A DNA stretch of 64,000 nucleotides from the NCBI RefSeq assembly GCF_000006565.2, contig NC_031477.1:164141-228140 (forward strand), written 5' to 3'. The translations under genes and the position numbers were made by a program. The notes beneath the pieces are model-generated. The model saw only the letters and a list, made by a program, of their open reading frames with translations. It ran no database searches and was not told the origin of the DNA. Source of the stretch: Toxoplasma gondii ME49. Lineage: Eukaryota; Apicomplexa; Conoidasida; Eucoccidiorida; Sarcocystidae. This document shows positions 23,701 through 33,624 of the stretch, in pieces. Positions within the stretch are counted from its first letter, which is position 1. Every line of letters begins with the position of its first letter.

Positions 23701-24549
23701 AGCTCCGACAGTGATTGTTGTGCGCCTGTGAGAACATCCTCAGCTTCCCGAGATCGCCCACTGACAACATTCGACTCTACGCAGATCTGCAATCTCGACG
23801 GATGATGCACTTGCGCGATAAGACAAACGACTTCTACTAACTACCTCCAGATGTCTGTGTACGGTATCTCTCAACCTCCTGAACATCATACTAGGTGACC
23901 TCAGAGAGCAGGAGAGCACTGTGGAGTGCCCTTACTCGACCTGCGTATCCATTTGGTGTGCTGCTGATGCCATTTCCGCCGCCTTCCGATGGAATAGCGA
24001 CCTGCGGAAAAGCGCGCGATGAAGCAACCGCCTTCTCATACAAAGTGATATACCTTACCTAGCGCTGGCACGAACATCGTCATAATTAACTACGTCTGAA
24101 TATTTTGGCATAAAGATTCGCTACACGCGTACGCCTGTTGGAATTATCCGGACCTTGGCAATAGTCCCAGTCCCTAATGCCTTTGCCCAACAACTGGACT
24201 TCGACGTAACACCACATCCGACCTATAAACAGTCAGTAAGCATGTATTTGCCCCCGTTGTATCACGCCGTCGTTTTACCGACTGTCCCATCAGGTGCCTT
24301 GCTGTCAGTGCAGTCGGTGTACGTAACATTGTCCTGAACGAAGGCGGCCGCACAGAGCCTTCCATCTATGGTCTTCCGGTGCACTTGGCGGTACTCGGTT
24401 AAACGCTGACGACGAATAAAACGTAACAGTTTTTCGAAGTCCACGGTCGCTCAAACCTGTAAAGCTTGTCGATCGTAACCGCTCTCCTGAGCTGATGTGC
24501 CCACGAGCCCGAAGCACGCCGCAACCGCGGTTGCGTAGAATTTCACCAT
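20752..24549 (-). CDS. FNPA: Secreted FN2 + PA14 + malectin-like protein (FNPA/LAP5-like)
   Basis: Hand-built 20-exon model, 907 residues. Exons 5'-3': 24457-24549, 24279-24405, 24154-24222, 24059-24095, 23936-24001, 23845-23878, 23097-23786, 22958-23038, 22775-22902, 22443-22719, 22305-22386, 22113-22241, 21918-22057, 21804-21861, 21654-21749, 21528-21598, 21378-21468, 21113-21317, 20933-21059, 20752-20874. All 19 introns are GT-AG and 51-63 nt; every phase matches. Signal peptide 1-20. FN2 domain with Cys 49, 63, 78, 95 and Trp 77, 92. Coiled coil about 97-200. PA14 about 257-425 (SFYNNARFRG, RWDGYV, GGRRYRLRVEY). A jelly-roll-like segment with AYIYVAV about 450-560. A discoidin-like segment (GQYIMVYF) about 620-720. 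C-terminal malectin-like domain (SFFYGWD, YRMLVGVGSP) about 727-907. FN2 plus PA14 is the arrangement of Plasmodium FNPA (LAP5), a secreted adhesive-complex protein of sexual stages. Orthology is inferred. Confidence 0.8.
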
Positions 24550-24763
24550 ATTGCTTGACACGTCCAGTAAATAACAGGACAATACGAACGATAACAACTA
24601 TACTCCTACTATCGTAGGACAATAATGAGCACTTCTTCACTTCATCAGCCACAGGCAGCCAACACTGGTAACGCTACCGGCAAATTCCCACGTATGTACA
24701 CCAAAAAAAATTGTCCTCATCCCTAAGGAAAAAGACACACAAATAAGGACCCTCAAGAACTCC

Positions 24764-25467
24764 TCAGTCACGTTCTTCGTCTTCAATTTGCTCTAAGTCA
24801 CGCATAGCGTTCACTACTGAGTGGGCAATTTCCCGATCCTGGTGAGAAAGTACTTCTTCCGCACCATCGGGAGCAACTTTTGGAACAGCCTTTTCTATGC
24901 CGCTGTTCTTGATCTTCATGCGAATCAAATCGACGATCGCCATGTCCGTCTTTCGGGAAAGGACTGCAAGCTTTTTCTCCACGTCCCGCTTCAGATCCCA
25001 GTTCGGCCGACGGGGTGCTATCTGAGCCACCACATCCTGAGCGAAATTGCACAAATGTTTGCATCGCATGTCAGTACATGAAAAAGGCCCTCACTCACAT
25101 TTCTTCAAGTTGATAATCTGCATTCACATGTGGATGTCGGTCATGGACTGGAATGTGACACGAGAGCCTCAATGCCTTCCTGTCGCTGCAAGCCACAGTT
25201 CACCTAGAAAGCCGGTTGCGACTGTCAAACGGGATGTTCGATGTTCTACTGGCAAATCTGACAATGATCCCTTATCCATACCTCGTTGGCGGACGAATTG
25301 ATAGCGTCAGTTGCTTCTCTGTCAATCTGCTTCTCAAGTTCTTCGACGGAAGGCCGCGGAAGGCAAAATCGCCTGAGGACGACGTCTCGAGGAACGTAAT
25401 TACGAAACCTCAAGATCACTTGTGAGTGCTCTCCAACATCCAAGTAGTCCAGTGGTCTCTGTGTCAT
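24764..25467 (-). CDS. CCDC12: CCDC12/cwf18 spliceosome-associated protein
   Basis: Two exons, 25282-25467 and 24764-25036, joined in phase 0 across a 245-nt intron: 152 residues. Exon 1 has LRFRNYVPRD, the family hallmark, followed by EELEKQIDRE. Exon 2 has APRRPNWDLKRDVEKKL and the helical segment IVDLIRMKI, both matching the cwf18 family, which joins the Prp19/NTC-associated spliceosome. The C-terminus is acidic (DLEQIEDEERD). The ATG at 25467 lies in CCAAAATGAC, a good local start. The N-terminal coiled region of animal homologues (KERLxALR) was not found, so the protein is somewhat short or a 5' exon is missed. Only 214 bases separate its stop from the ATG of the FN2/PA14 gene on the same strand. 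Confidence 0.85.
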
Positions 25468-26735
25468 TTTGGCTCATTGTACACTGGTACGGGTTAGCAC
25501 CTCTGACTTCTGATCAAGACCGAGAAGGGTGAGGACTTTGCTATCGCCCTCTGCGAAAATTGGCTACGGGCGGAAGACATCGGCAAAAGATGGACTGGTT
25601 AAGTTTCCCAGAGGGGAACTAGTTGTCTCCTGTAAGGCGGTGGAGTATCAGTCAGAAGGGCGGCTTCATTCATCTGTGATTCTCTTCCCCAGAAGGTTTC
25701 TAGAGACTAGCATCGCCTTTCCACATTGTTCCGCTGAAACGACGTGGAGATTCCCCAGGACAGTAACAGGGGAAAACTGAGCCACCGCGCGCTGCGCAAA
25801 GCGTACCACCAGTGTTCACCGCTGTTTGATGGCGGCAACGTTTCCGCGCTGACCACGTGAGTGACGGTCGTGTGCTCTCGCTGCATGTGGCCACCGATTC
25901 CCACGTGCGGCGACGGAGATTGAGTGGCGCGCCAGAAGGGCTGGAGCCATGCGCGGGCCTCTGGCAGCTATTGTAGTCCTGATCATTCAAGTGGAGCCTC
26001 TGTGCCTTAACAAGCGTCGCACAAATTTTGTGCAAGGAGGAAACCTGCTCAGTTAACAATAGAATATTGTGACAATTGTTTTTTTGGAAAATCGGAAGCA
26101 CTGCGCTGGCAATGATCCTTGGTGCGGGCGGCAGTTGAGCCCGGCGCCTTCCTTTAGCTGCTAGATCCCTATGGCTGTCTTGCGCCGGCTGTCGCAACAA
26201 GACAAAGCGTATCCCAGCAGCAGACAGCCATGCTTCACAAGACTGTCTCTCTGCTATTTTTTTAAACCTGCAATCACCCTTGTTCAGCAATTAAGATCAT
26301 CTGCCGCGCATGGTTTAAGAAGATTTCGGGGATGGTATGGCGTCACCCATTTCTTTTGACGACGTCGCCTAGATAGCAGCCGGCCGCCGCCGTCAAGAGT
26401 GGCAGCGAGATTTTGCAAGGGCGTCTCGTTTAAATCATTTCTGCAAATATCCTCGGCAATATATTTTTTATTTATTTTCAGCACCAACTCATGGGGTGAC
26501 GCAGAGCAACGCTGACCCGCCGCGTTGACCCGAGTTGCCCAGGACACCGGCATCGTTGTTGACGCGAAGTCTCCTCGGTGCTTATGAAACTACTACTTCT
26601 CGTGCTATTTTCTGCTTCATCGTGCTTTATCTCTTTACTAGTTCATTTCAGTTGTATCAGGCACTCATTCGGTCGTTGTATCGTGACGTCCGTTGTTTCC
26701 GTGTAGGACACTTCGGCTGTTCCAGGTTGTGCCTC
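25468..26735. other. Divergent intergenic region
   Basis: Lies between the CCDC12 gene (-) and the TSP1 gene (+) and probably contains both promoters. A minus-strand open frame of 196 codons at 25700-26290 is basic and low in family features; I treat it as non-coding. Confidence 0.5.
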
Positions 26736-26777
26736 ATGAGCATGTCTTCGCTTCAGCTCGCGTCTGCGGACGCTAGA

Positions 26778-29700
26778 ATGGGGAAGGAGGATAGAGCCAC
26801 AACGGTCCCAGGACCAGGAATCTCGCGTCTTTCCCTACGACAGTGCGTGTGCAGTCTTCTTCTTTCCGTATGTACACTTGGGATCCCAATTAAGTCAGCC
26901 ATTCTGGGCGTTGCATCGTTCTCAGGGAGTGATGTGAGTAGATTCTACGTACCCCACATAGGGGGGGTTGGAGCACGGTCAGTTTCTTTGACTGAAGACG
27001 AATACTTGCCAGAACAGATCAACTTCCCCCCAGCAGCTGAGGAGGCACGCGATGGAGTTTTTTCGCAATGGAGAGGTGTTCGTCGTGGGGTGGCTGTTCA
27101 ACGGCATGAGCATTTTGATGGCTCTGCCATTAATTCACACGAAGAGGACGCAGATGTCTCCTTGGAACAGCTCATGAATGACCTCGGGGTGGGTGAAGAT
27201 GACGTAGAGGAGAGAGTATCAAGCTGGCAGGGGACGTCTCACAGTCGCTCAGGTGCCGATGTCACGATGAATGCGTTTGGTTTTTCGGAGCTGAAGTCAA
27301 CTAAGTCATCAACCGCGCCTAGTGACTCCGTCAAGGCTGCAGCAACCAGATTGAATCCATCAGATTCGAAATATAGAGAGCAACGAGTGATGGATCTGCT
27401 CGAACAACTTGAGACTTTAACTCGACAAACGCCAGTTGCGGGGGAAGACGATCAGTTTGTCGACTTTTCGTTCGAGCCAGACTCGGTAACGACAAGTGAC
27501 ATTAACGAGTCTCCTTCCTCAGTAGAAGGCAGGCGTGATGTGTCGCAGGCATATGGTGACATTCGTCCTAAATCAGCGACTACCCTCTTCCGCGACACCG
27601 AGGCAGGCATTTCAATGACGGATGTATCCGGCGACGACGATTCGTCGGCAAGACATGGTGATAAAGGCGACTCCTCGAATGAACAAGCCATTGAACCTCC
27701 AAGCGCCAACGAAGCAGCTGAATCTGATTCGTCACATGATTCAACAGATGTGGCAGACGGACCGGCGGAAGCTGGAACGGAAGATCCGTCTGGAGGCAGT
27801 CCACATTCACCTGAGTCTGAGCCAGGCAACGCCGTAGCCGAGGAATCGTTGACATCCATGGAGAGGAATGAGAAAGATACCGCTGCGCAGCCAATTTCAA
27901 CAGAGCCAGTGGCTGAACAGCCGGACGTTGAAACTACATATACAGAGACGAACACGCAAACACCGAAGCGGGATACGGACGACGAGATACGCCAGCAGGG
28001 CCGTATGGAAGCCCATTCATCTACGCAAACTGTTACGTCGAAAGCACCCGCCGATTTTTCAGACATGATGTTGGCGAGATTACGGGAGGCATCTCGTGGC
28101 ATGGCGAGTGTCCTGCAAATCGTCGAGCATGGCCGCTTACTAGATGACGATTCACTCGTGACGGTTGCATACCATTTCCCATTTGAAACTCGTGAGAGTC
28201 GAAGAATCGCGTTTATCATAGTTGCCTTACCTCCAGGCTACACCGCACGAGCTGGGCGACCGCTATGCGAATCAGTGGATCCGGACATGCCTCCCCTCTC
28301 CTGCGAAGTGCGGCTTTCACACCTGCCTGAGAATGCATTGCGTGAAACATCAGAACAGAACGTCTTTATTCAAGTGAGTAGCGCGGACAAAAGTCGCAGC
28401 CTTCCCCTCGGAATGCATCATTTCGCCGTTGCTGTCCACACTCCTAGGCTTCCAATCGCCCCCAATATACCTGCAAACTGGTGGTTTGTTACATTCCGCT
28501 TCACTGGCGGTCACGCTGTTACCAAACATTTTGAGAATCGTGTGCTAATAGCCCGCGAAAAGTGCACTTGGGGCAGCTGGAGACAGGAAACTCCATGCAG
28601 CTCCACGTGTGGAGAGGGAGTGGAGGTGTGGAGCCGTACACTGTTTGGGGGAGAAAGTGAGGAGGCCTGTGGTGGAGCGTTACTAAAGAAAAAATGTTTC
28701 AGAGCGGAGTGTAGTGTCAATTGCCAGCTGGGTCCATGGGAAACAATCGTTGATTGTACGAAGAGTTGTGACGCAGACAATCGTCGCGGCTATCAGGTGA
28801 GCATTCGTAAGGTTCTTATGGACAAGGATGGATGGGGTGTTGATTGTAAGCGCCTCTACCCCTGGAATCCTGAGGCTCGAGAAGGATGGTCGGGAAAACT
28901 CGGCGCCGTTGTTCGCCTCTCCGTATGTGATACAAAGTTCAGGCAGGCATGTGAACCGGAACTCGGATGCAGGGTTGAGGAAGTCAATACCAGAACCCTC
29001 TCGGTTTCCTATCCGTGGGGCTCTTGTCCTTTTCCCTGTGGAGGCCTCGGGAAGATCACAAGTATCGTTCAAGTGGCAAACGGGATACCCAGGTGGCTCG
29101 GCGAAAAGGATTTCCCCGAGTCTTTTCAGGTTCCTTGCAGAGCGGACAAAGAACCGCTCGTCAAGCGTGTCCCGTGCAACACGTTCGACTGTGAGGATTG
29201 CTCTGTATATCTGGAGCATGTGAAAGACACCACTTCATTTCGGGCCTGGATTTTCTTCCTGCCGTCGCAAGATGCAAACACCATCAGAATCACTGCTCCT
29301 CGAGGCATCAACTTTGACCTGAACGCTTCCGCGTCTGCTACAGATGCCAAGAGTGGTGAAGATCAAACGGGTCATCCAAGGGCAGATGGTACAGGGCAGA
29401 AGGCCATTCTTGCAGAAAATCATGCAGTAGGAGCCGGCCAGGCTGTGCACTGGAAGGCGACGCATCTCCTTCCTCAAGCGAGAATGCCAACAGAAGAGGA
29501 GATTTCGGTCAGTGCGGCAGGACGACAGAAGACCCAAAAGAGTCATGCTGAAAATCAGAGATCCACGAGCAATCCCGACACCGAAACGGGCAAAAGAACT
29601 CCAGAGGGCATTCGTGAGCTTTATAACGAAAACGCTTGTGCCACTCTTCCTACATCTTTTGGCTACATCTCCAGTTGTGGCGTATCGCCGTCAACAAAGT

Positions 29701-30725
29701 ACGAGGGTGCTCAGCAAGCCACGATGCATCTGTCAGGGTTCATCGCACCCCGGGTGGACGCTGACTTCGACCGGCGCATATACCCTCATTTGCAGCCTGA
29801 GAGCGCCGAGCGCCATCTGAAGGAAGGGTACGTCGAGGAAAATCGGAGGCCCGAATGGATGGCGGTGCCTGTCACTCTAGAGCAAACGACAGAAATGGAA
29901 ACTTCTGGAAACTTCTACATGTGGCTATCGAGTACTTCGAGTCCTCGTGATCCGGAAGTCTTCAAATGCCATCTGAAGACGAAGCTAGCTGTCCCAGTAA
30001 AATGCCGATATGACTATTCGGTTGTAGATCCCACGGATTGTGCCGACTGCCACCTAGGCAGCCCTAAAAAGATCATGACATTCCGGCAGTTTGTTCCAGC
30101 AAAGCATGGAGGAAGCTGCTCGATTCCTCTAGAGCAGCGATTCAAGAATGCCGTCGCTGTGTATGCAAAGTGCACAAAAGGCTGTGGACACGTACAAGAC
30201 ATGCATTCGTCCCCTGGTGCTGCTGAGGAGACCAGTGGAACGAACGTGGGCACAGGGAAAATCAAAACAGAAGCAACACCTCTATCATCTCGCCTGAAAA
30301 GCGTGTCGCGGGGAACTCTCAAACGAATACTTGACCGGGCAGCAAATCGACTACCCACTGAGAATGGTATGTATGAAGCTGTTCGTGCTTCGTCGCAAGT
30401 GTACCGCATCGATGTGAACGGGATCCCGGCTTTTGAAGACGTCATGAAGCAGATGGCCGACACCACATCAAGTGAAGAGATGGGAGAGCTTCACACAGGT
30501 CGTGACTATACAGGAGGTTCACAGGAGCATACGGACGACGCAGCGGGAAGCTCAGCAGCTACAGATAGTTCAGCAGAAGAACGACCCGTACGGCTAGAAG
30601 CAGAATCCGAACGCTCAGACACTGGAAGTGCTTTGGTTCAAGAGGAAGGTAGCAGCACAACCAATAGTGGTGAAAATGCGTCAGATATTGAAGAGGAATC
30701 GGAAAACGGGAAAATCGGCTATTAG
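26778..30725 (+). CDS. Secreted thrombospondin type 1 domain protein
   Basis: One long exon, 1,315 residues from the ATG at 26778 (context TAGAATGGGG). In-frame ATGs at 26736 and 26742 are alternatives; the frame is open further upstream without ATG. A hydrophobic stretch at about residues 22-42 (SLLLSVCTLGIPI) acts as signal peptide or anchor. About 110-430 is acidic and Ser/Glu/Asp-rich. A TSP1 repeat near 595-645 shows WGSWRQETPCSSTCGEG with paired cysteines. A related Cys-rich segment follows (LGPWETIVDCTKSC), and a third partial motif (YPWGSCPFPCGG) lies near 745-760. The tail from about 1150 is again acidic. No C-terminal membrane anchor is seen, so it is probably soluble or wall/matrix associated. 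TSP1 domains in apicomplexans bind glycans in adhesion. The specific role is unknown. Confidence 0.85.
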   Translation: MGKEDRATTVPGPGISRLSLRQCVCSLLLSVCTLGIPIKSAILGVASFSGSDVSRFYVPHIGGVGARSVSLTEDEYLPEQINFPPAAEEARDGVFSQWRGVRRGVAVQRHEHFDGSAINSHEEDADVSLEQLMNDLGVGEDDVEERVSSWQGTSHSRSGADVTMNAFGFSELKSTKSSTAPSDSVKAAATRLNPSDSKYREQRVMDLLEQLETLTRQTPVAGEDDQFVDFSFEPDSVTTSDINESPSSVEGRRDVSQAYGDIRPKSATTLFRDTEAGISMTDVSGDDDSSARHGDKGDSSNEQAIEPPSANEAAESDSSHDSTDVADGPAEAGTEDPSGGSPHSPESEPGNAVAEESLTSMERNEKDTAAQPISTEPVAEQPDVETTYTETNTQTPKRDTDDEIRQQGRMEAHSSTQTVTSKAPADFSDMMLARLREASRGMASVLQIVEHGRLLDDDSLVTVAYHFPFETRESRRIAFIIVALPPGYTARAGRPLCESVDPDMPPLSCEVRLSHLPENALRETSEQNVFIQVSSADKSRSLPLGMHHFAVAVHTPRLPIAPNIPANWWFVTFRFTGGHAVTKHFENRVLIAREKCTWGSWRQETPCSSTCGEGVEVWSRTLFGGESEEACGGALLKKKCFRAECSVNCQLGPWETIVDCTKSCDADNRRGYQVSIRKVLMDKDGWGVDCKRLYPWNPEAREGWSGKLGAVVRLSVCDTKFRQACEPELGCRVEEVNTRTLSVSYPWGSCPFPCGGLGKITSIVQVANGIPRWLGEKDFPESFQVPCRADKEPLVKRVPCNTFDCEDCSVYLEHVKDTTSFRAWIFFLPSQDANTIRITAPRGINFDLNASASATDAKSGEDQTGHPRADGTGQKAILAENHAVGAGQAVHWKATHLLPQARMPTEEEISVSAAGRQKTQKSHAENQRSTSNPDTETGKRTPEGIRELYNENACATLPTSFGYISSCGVSPSTKYEGAQQATMHLSGFIAPRVDADFDRRIYPHLQPESAERHLKEGYVEENRRPEWMAVPVTLEQTTEMETSGNFYMWLSSTSSPRDPEVFKCHLKTKLAVPVKCRYDYSVVDPTDCADCHLGSPKKIMTFRQFVPAKHGGSCSIPLEQRFKNAVAVYAKCTKGCGHVQDMHSSPGAAEETSGTNVGTGKIKTEATPLSSRLKSVSRGTLKRILDRAANRLPTENGMYEAVRASSQVYRIDVNGIPAFEDVMKQMADTTSSEEMGELHTGRDYTGGSQEHTDDAAGSSAATDSSAEERPVRLEAESERSDTGSALVQEEGSSTTNSGENASDIEEESENGKIGY

Positions 30726-33620
30726 AAAGCCGTCGTCGACTGGTGCGGGAGGTTCATGAGGCGAGGAGCAAGGCTGCAGCCACTTGTGAGTGATTCAGCC
30801 TTACATAGGTCGAAGATTCTGCTGCAGCTCCTTCTGATGTGACAGCGCCCCCACTAATTTTATGCCGTTCTAGATGCGTGCCTGTGATACATTCGCAGTG
30901 GTGTCGATGGAAAAAGATGTGTTGGTGGATGCGCTGCATAGGGGTACTAAAGATTCCTGATGAAATGAACTGAGATTCAGTCGAGGAGATGCAATTCGTT
31001 AGACATAGAGTACTATCATGGATTAATTTGCGAGTACTACTGCAGTGTCTCAGAAATTGCCTCTATGCGTCTGCTGCTTTCAGAGACTTGGCCGTGCATC
31101 ACCAAATCCGCCAGCGCTGTGTACAGCATTATTTTCAGTAGTTGATTTTCGAGTTTGGCGAATTAATGCCGATGCAGTACTTGCAAACTCAAAGTATAAT
31201 CGGACACAGCCGTTATTCAACGCCCCGCTGATATCGTTTAATCTTTTTACCAATATACGGATTTAATCGCCGCGGGGCCAATCACGGAAGAGCACGCGAT
31301 CAATCAGACTCATCGGGTTTTACGCATGGGTACTCACTGGGTAGCGCTTAGGATGTTGCAACCTTGAGGGGTGGAACAACACCGTCAAAGCGACGGTTCA
31401 TACTGGTGAATGCGTTTCGCCATCATGCTTCCTCTTAGATCCAACGCTGCTGCATGGATGTTTCCTTCACGGCCTGCATGATACTTGGTACCTCAGGATT
31501 ATGGCCTAATACTAGCGATTGCTCGCCAAGAACAATAGCTACAGAATGCCGCTGTCTCAAAGCTGTGTTAAACATTCTGCTGGTCCTTTAGTTTGTATGA
31601 CTACACAGGCGCAGTGGCTGATGTACCCTATTAATGCCGTTATTACATGCCAGTCCTAAGAAAAACTTTAAGCCCTTGATCCATGTTTACTATGTAATTC
31701 TGCTTCAGGAAGAGCCAGTTTGGGTTCCAGTGTTGCTCGGATGTCTTGGGCCTTAGAGCTACTGATTTCCAGGCGATTTTACTCCTCATGAGGTATATAT
31801 AATTCGCCAGTGGTAGCGAACTCGCGTCCAGCAACTTGTGTTAAATGATGGTTCGAATGACCTTCACAGAAGTTTATGCTGGCCGTCGTCCTCAACACGT
31901 CTATTCCTCTCCATTTAACATGTGCTGAGCTACTGTATCGAAACAGAACTATTCGTGCCTAGAGCAGCTCGCTTCGACTTACCTTCAATGTTTTAAGGCC
32001 TAATATTCAATAAAGAAACTCTCCGTGGTAAACCACCAGTCGCCAACGAAGGCCTAGGAGTCGGAGACATCGACTGTAATCCTTCATTCGACCCTGTCGT
32101 TAGTTTGCGGATCAGGACCTTCTTTTCAATGTACTTAGTTCACATTTGCTTCCGCCAGTGGCCTTCCTGGCAACACGACCGGGCGTCCGAATGTGGTGTG
32201 TTCATTGTCGCTAGTGTGTGAAAGACCGACCATAGATCTTGCTTGCCCTCGAAGCCCTCAGCGGCTTTTGGCAGAGATCTTACTGTGTGCAACGTGGTCC
32301 GGATTTGGCTATGGGCAATAACTTTCGATATCTATCCGGATAAATTTTACCTGCGATGGTTCATGCGCATAAATCGTATCACCGTGGTCCTGCATTGTTC
32401 TACGCCTTTGAATTGCACTTTTTTCCTTTGAAGGGGACAGGGCGATCAATGCCTAGGACTGAAATATTGTGGAAAGTAGTGACATATAGAACAGGTTTCA
32501 ATACGGGGATGGAATTAGCCAGACAGGAGGGGCGTCCCCACAAGGCGTTAGAAAAACGCGGCAGGCCAGGCGGGGGCTTCACCAGGGTGACAAGTGTTTT
32601 CATGAGCCGGCAAATTAGGCAACCTCTCTTCAAAAAAGTCCCAACCATGTAGTGTGGCGTCAATGCAGTTGAACCTGCGGGTGCATGTGTTACCTTCGTC
32701 CAGCCGCTCCTTTGTAGGCGGACACGGTACGATGACCCACTCTTGAACACAGAGACGCACAGGTCTTTGAAACACAGTCCCAACCTACGGCGCACTGTGA
32801 AACCTTTTCTGCCGCCTGATTTTGAACGACTTTGCTTCCTGGTGTACAGCGCTTCTAAAGCATGCCATTCTACGTCGTCTCATGCTGTTCTTCGGTGCTT
32901 GAGATCGTCAGTGTATCATGCAGAACCGATGTCTTAGTAAACATACATCTCGAACACTTGCACGTCATTTCATTTTTCACAAACTGTGTCTCATGCGTGA
33001 TGGGCAAATGCTGCTTGAAATCACATCCGAGTACAGTCCCTTCTGCCAGTAAAGTGCACATTTGCGCCTATGTGGTATGCCTCCTCTATTGCAATCAGTG
33101 CACTGTCTGCAACCATACAGCAAACAAAAAGAATATGCCATCAGGCAACGCGTCATGCTACTGAACCCGAGGAGTCGACAAATGTTGTATCGGCGTGTAC
33201 TCTGAAGACGGGTTGAGCATTTTCGTATACAACCACGTGCAGTGTATTACCGTTCCTAGTAGGCGTCGAGTGATTGACGAAAATGACCACGAGGTAAAAC
33301 ATTGGCGTCGCAGCGGTGGCAGGGTGTAACGCTGTACCATACACCATTGTCAGTAGTTGCATAAATTGTTGGCATAGAAAAAACGACGTACCTGACCTTG
33401 CAGAAAACCTAGTCTCTGTAGGCGGTTGGAACTGCGCGTACGATAGGGTCAAAGCTGCCGAGATCGCTGCATGCCGTATGCCGCATGCCGATGTCTCGAT
33501 ACTAACTACACCTGGGCTACACACATGAGGGATAAGAGTTACCGCTTAGATGACACACGAATGAAAGGGACTACATTTTTTAACGGTTGACGTTTTGGAA
33601 AAGCAAATTTGTTATTGTTT
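30726..33620. other. Intergenic stretch, possibly with unrecognised 5' exons
   Basis: About 2.9 kb without a recognisable domain. Given the micro-exon structure of the next gene, short 5' exons could hide here, but I cannot support any. Confidence 0.4.
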
Positions 33621-33624
33621 GTAA

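Noticed and set aside
25700..26290. 196-codon minus-strand ORF upstream of CCDC12
   Set aside because: No similarity to the missing CCDC12 N-terminus, basic low-information composition, and no matching splice sites. Probably promoter DNA.
27452..28219. 255-codon antisense ORF opposite the TSP1 gene
   Set aside because: Shadow of the Ser/Glu-rich coding strand; no start context, domain or splice support.
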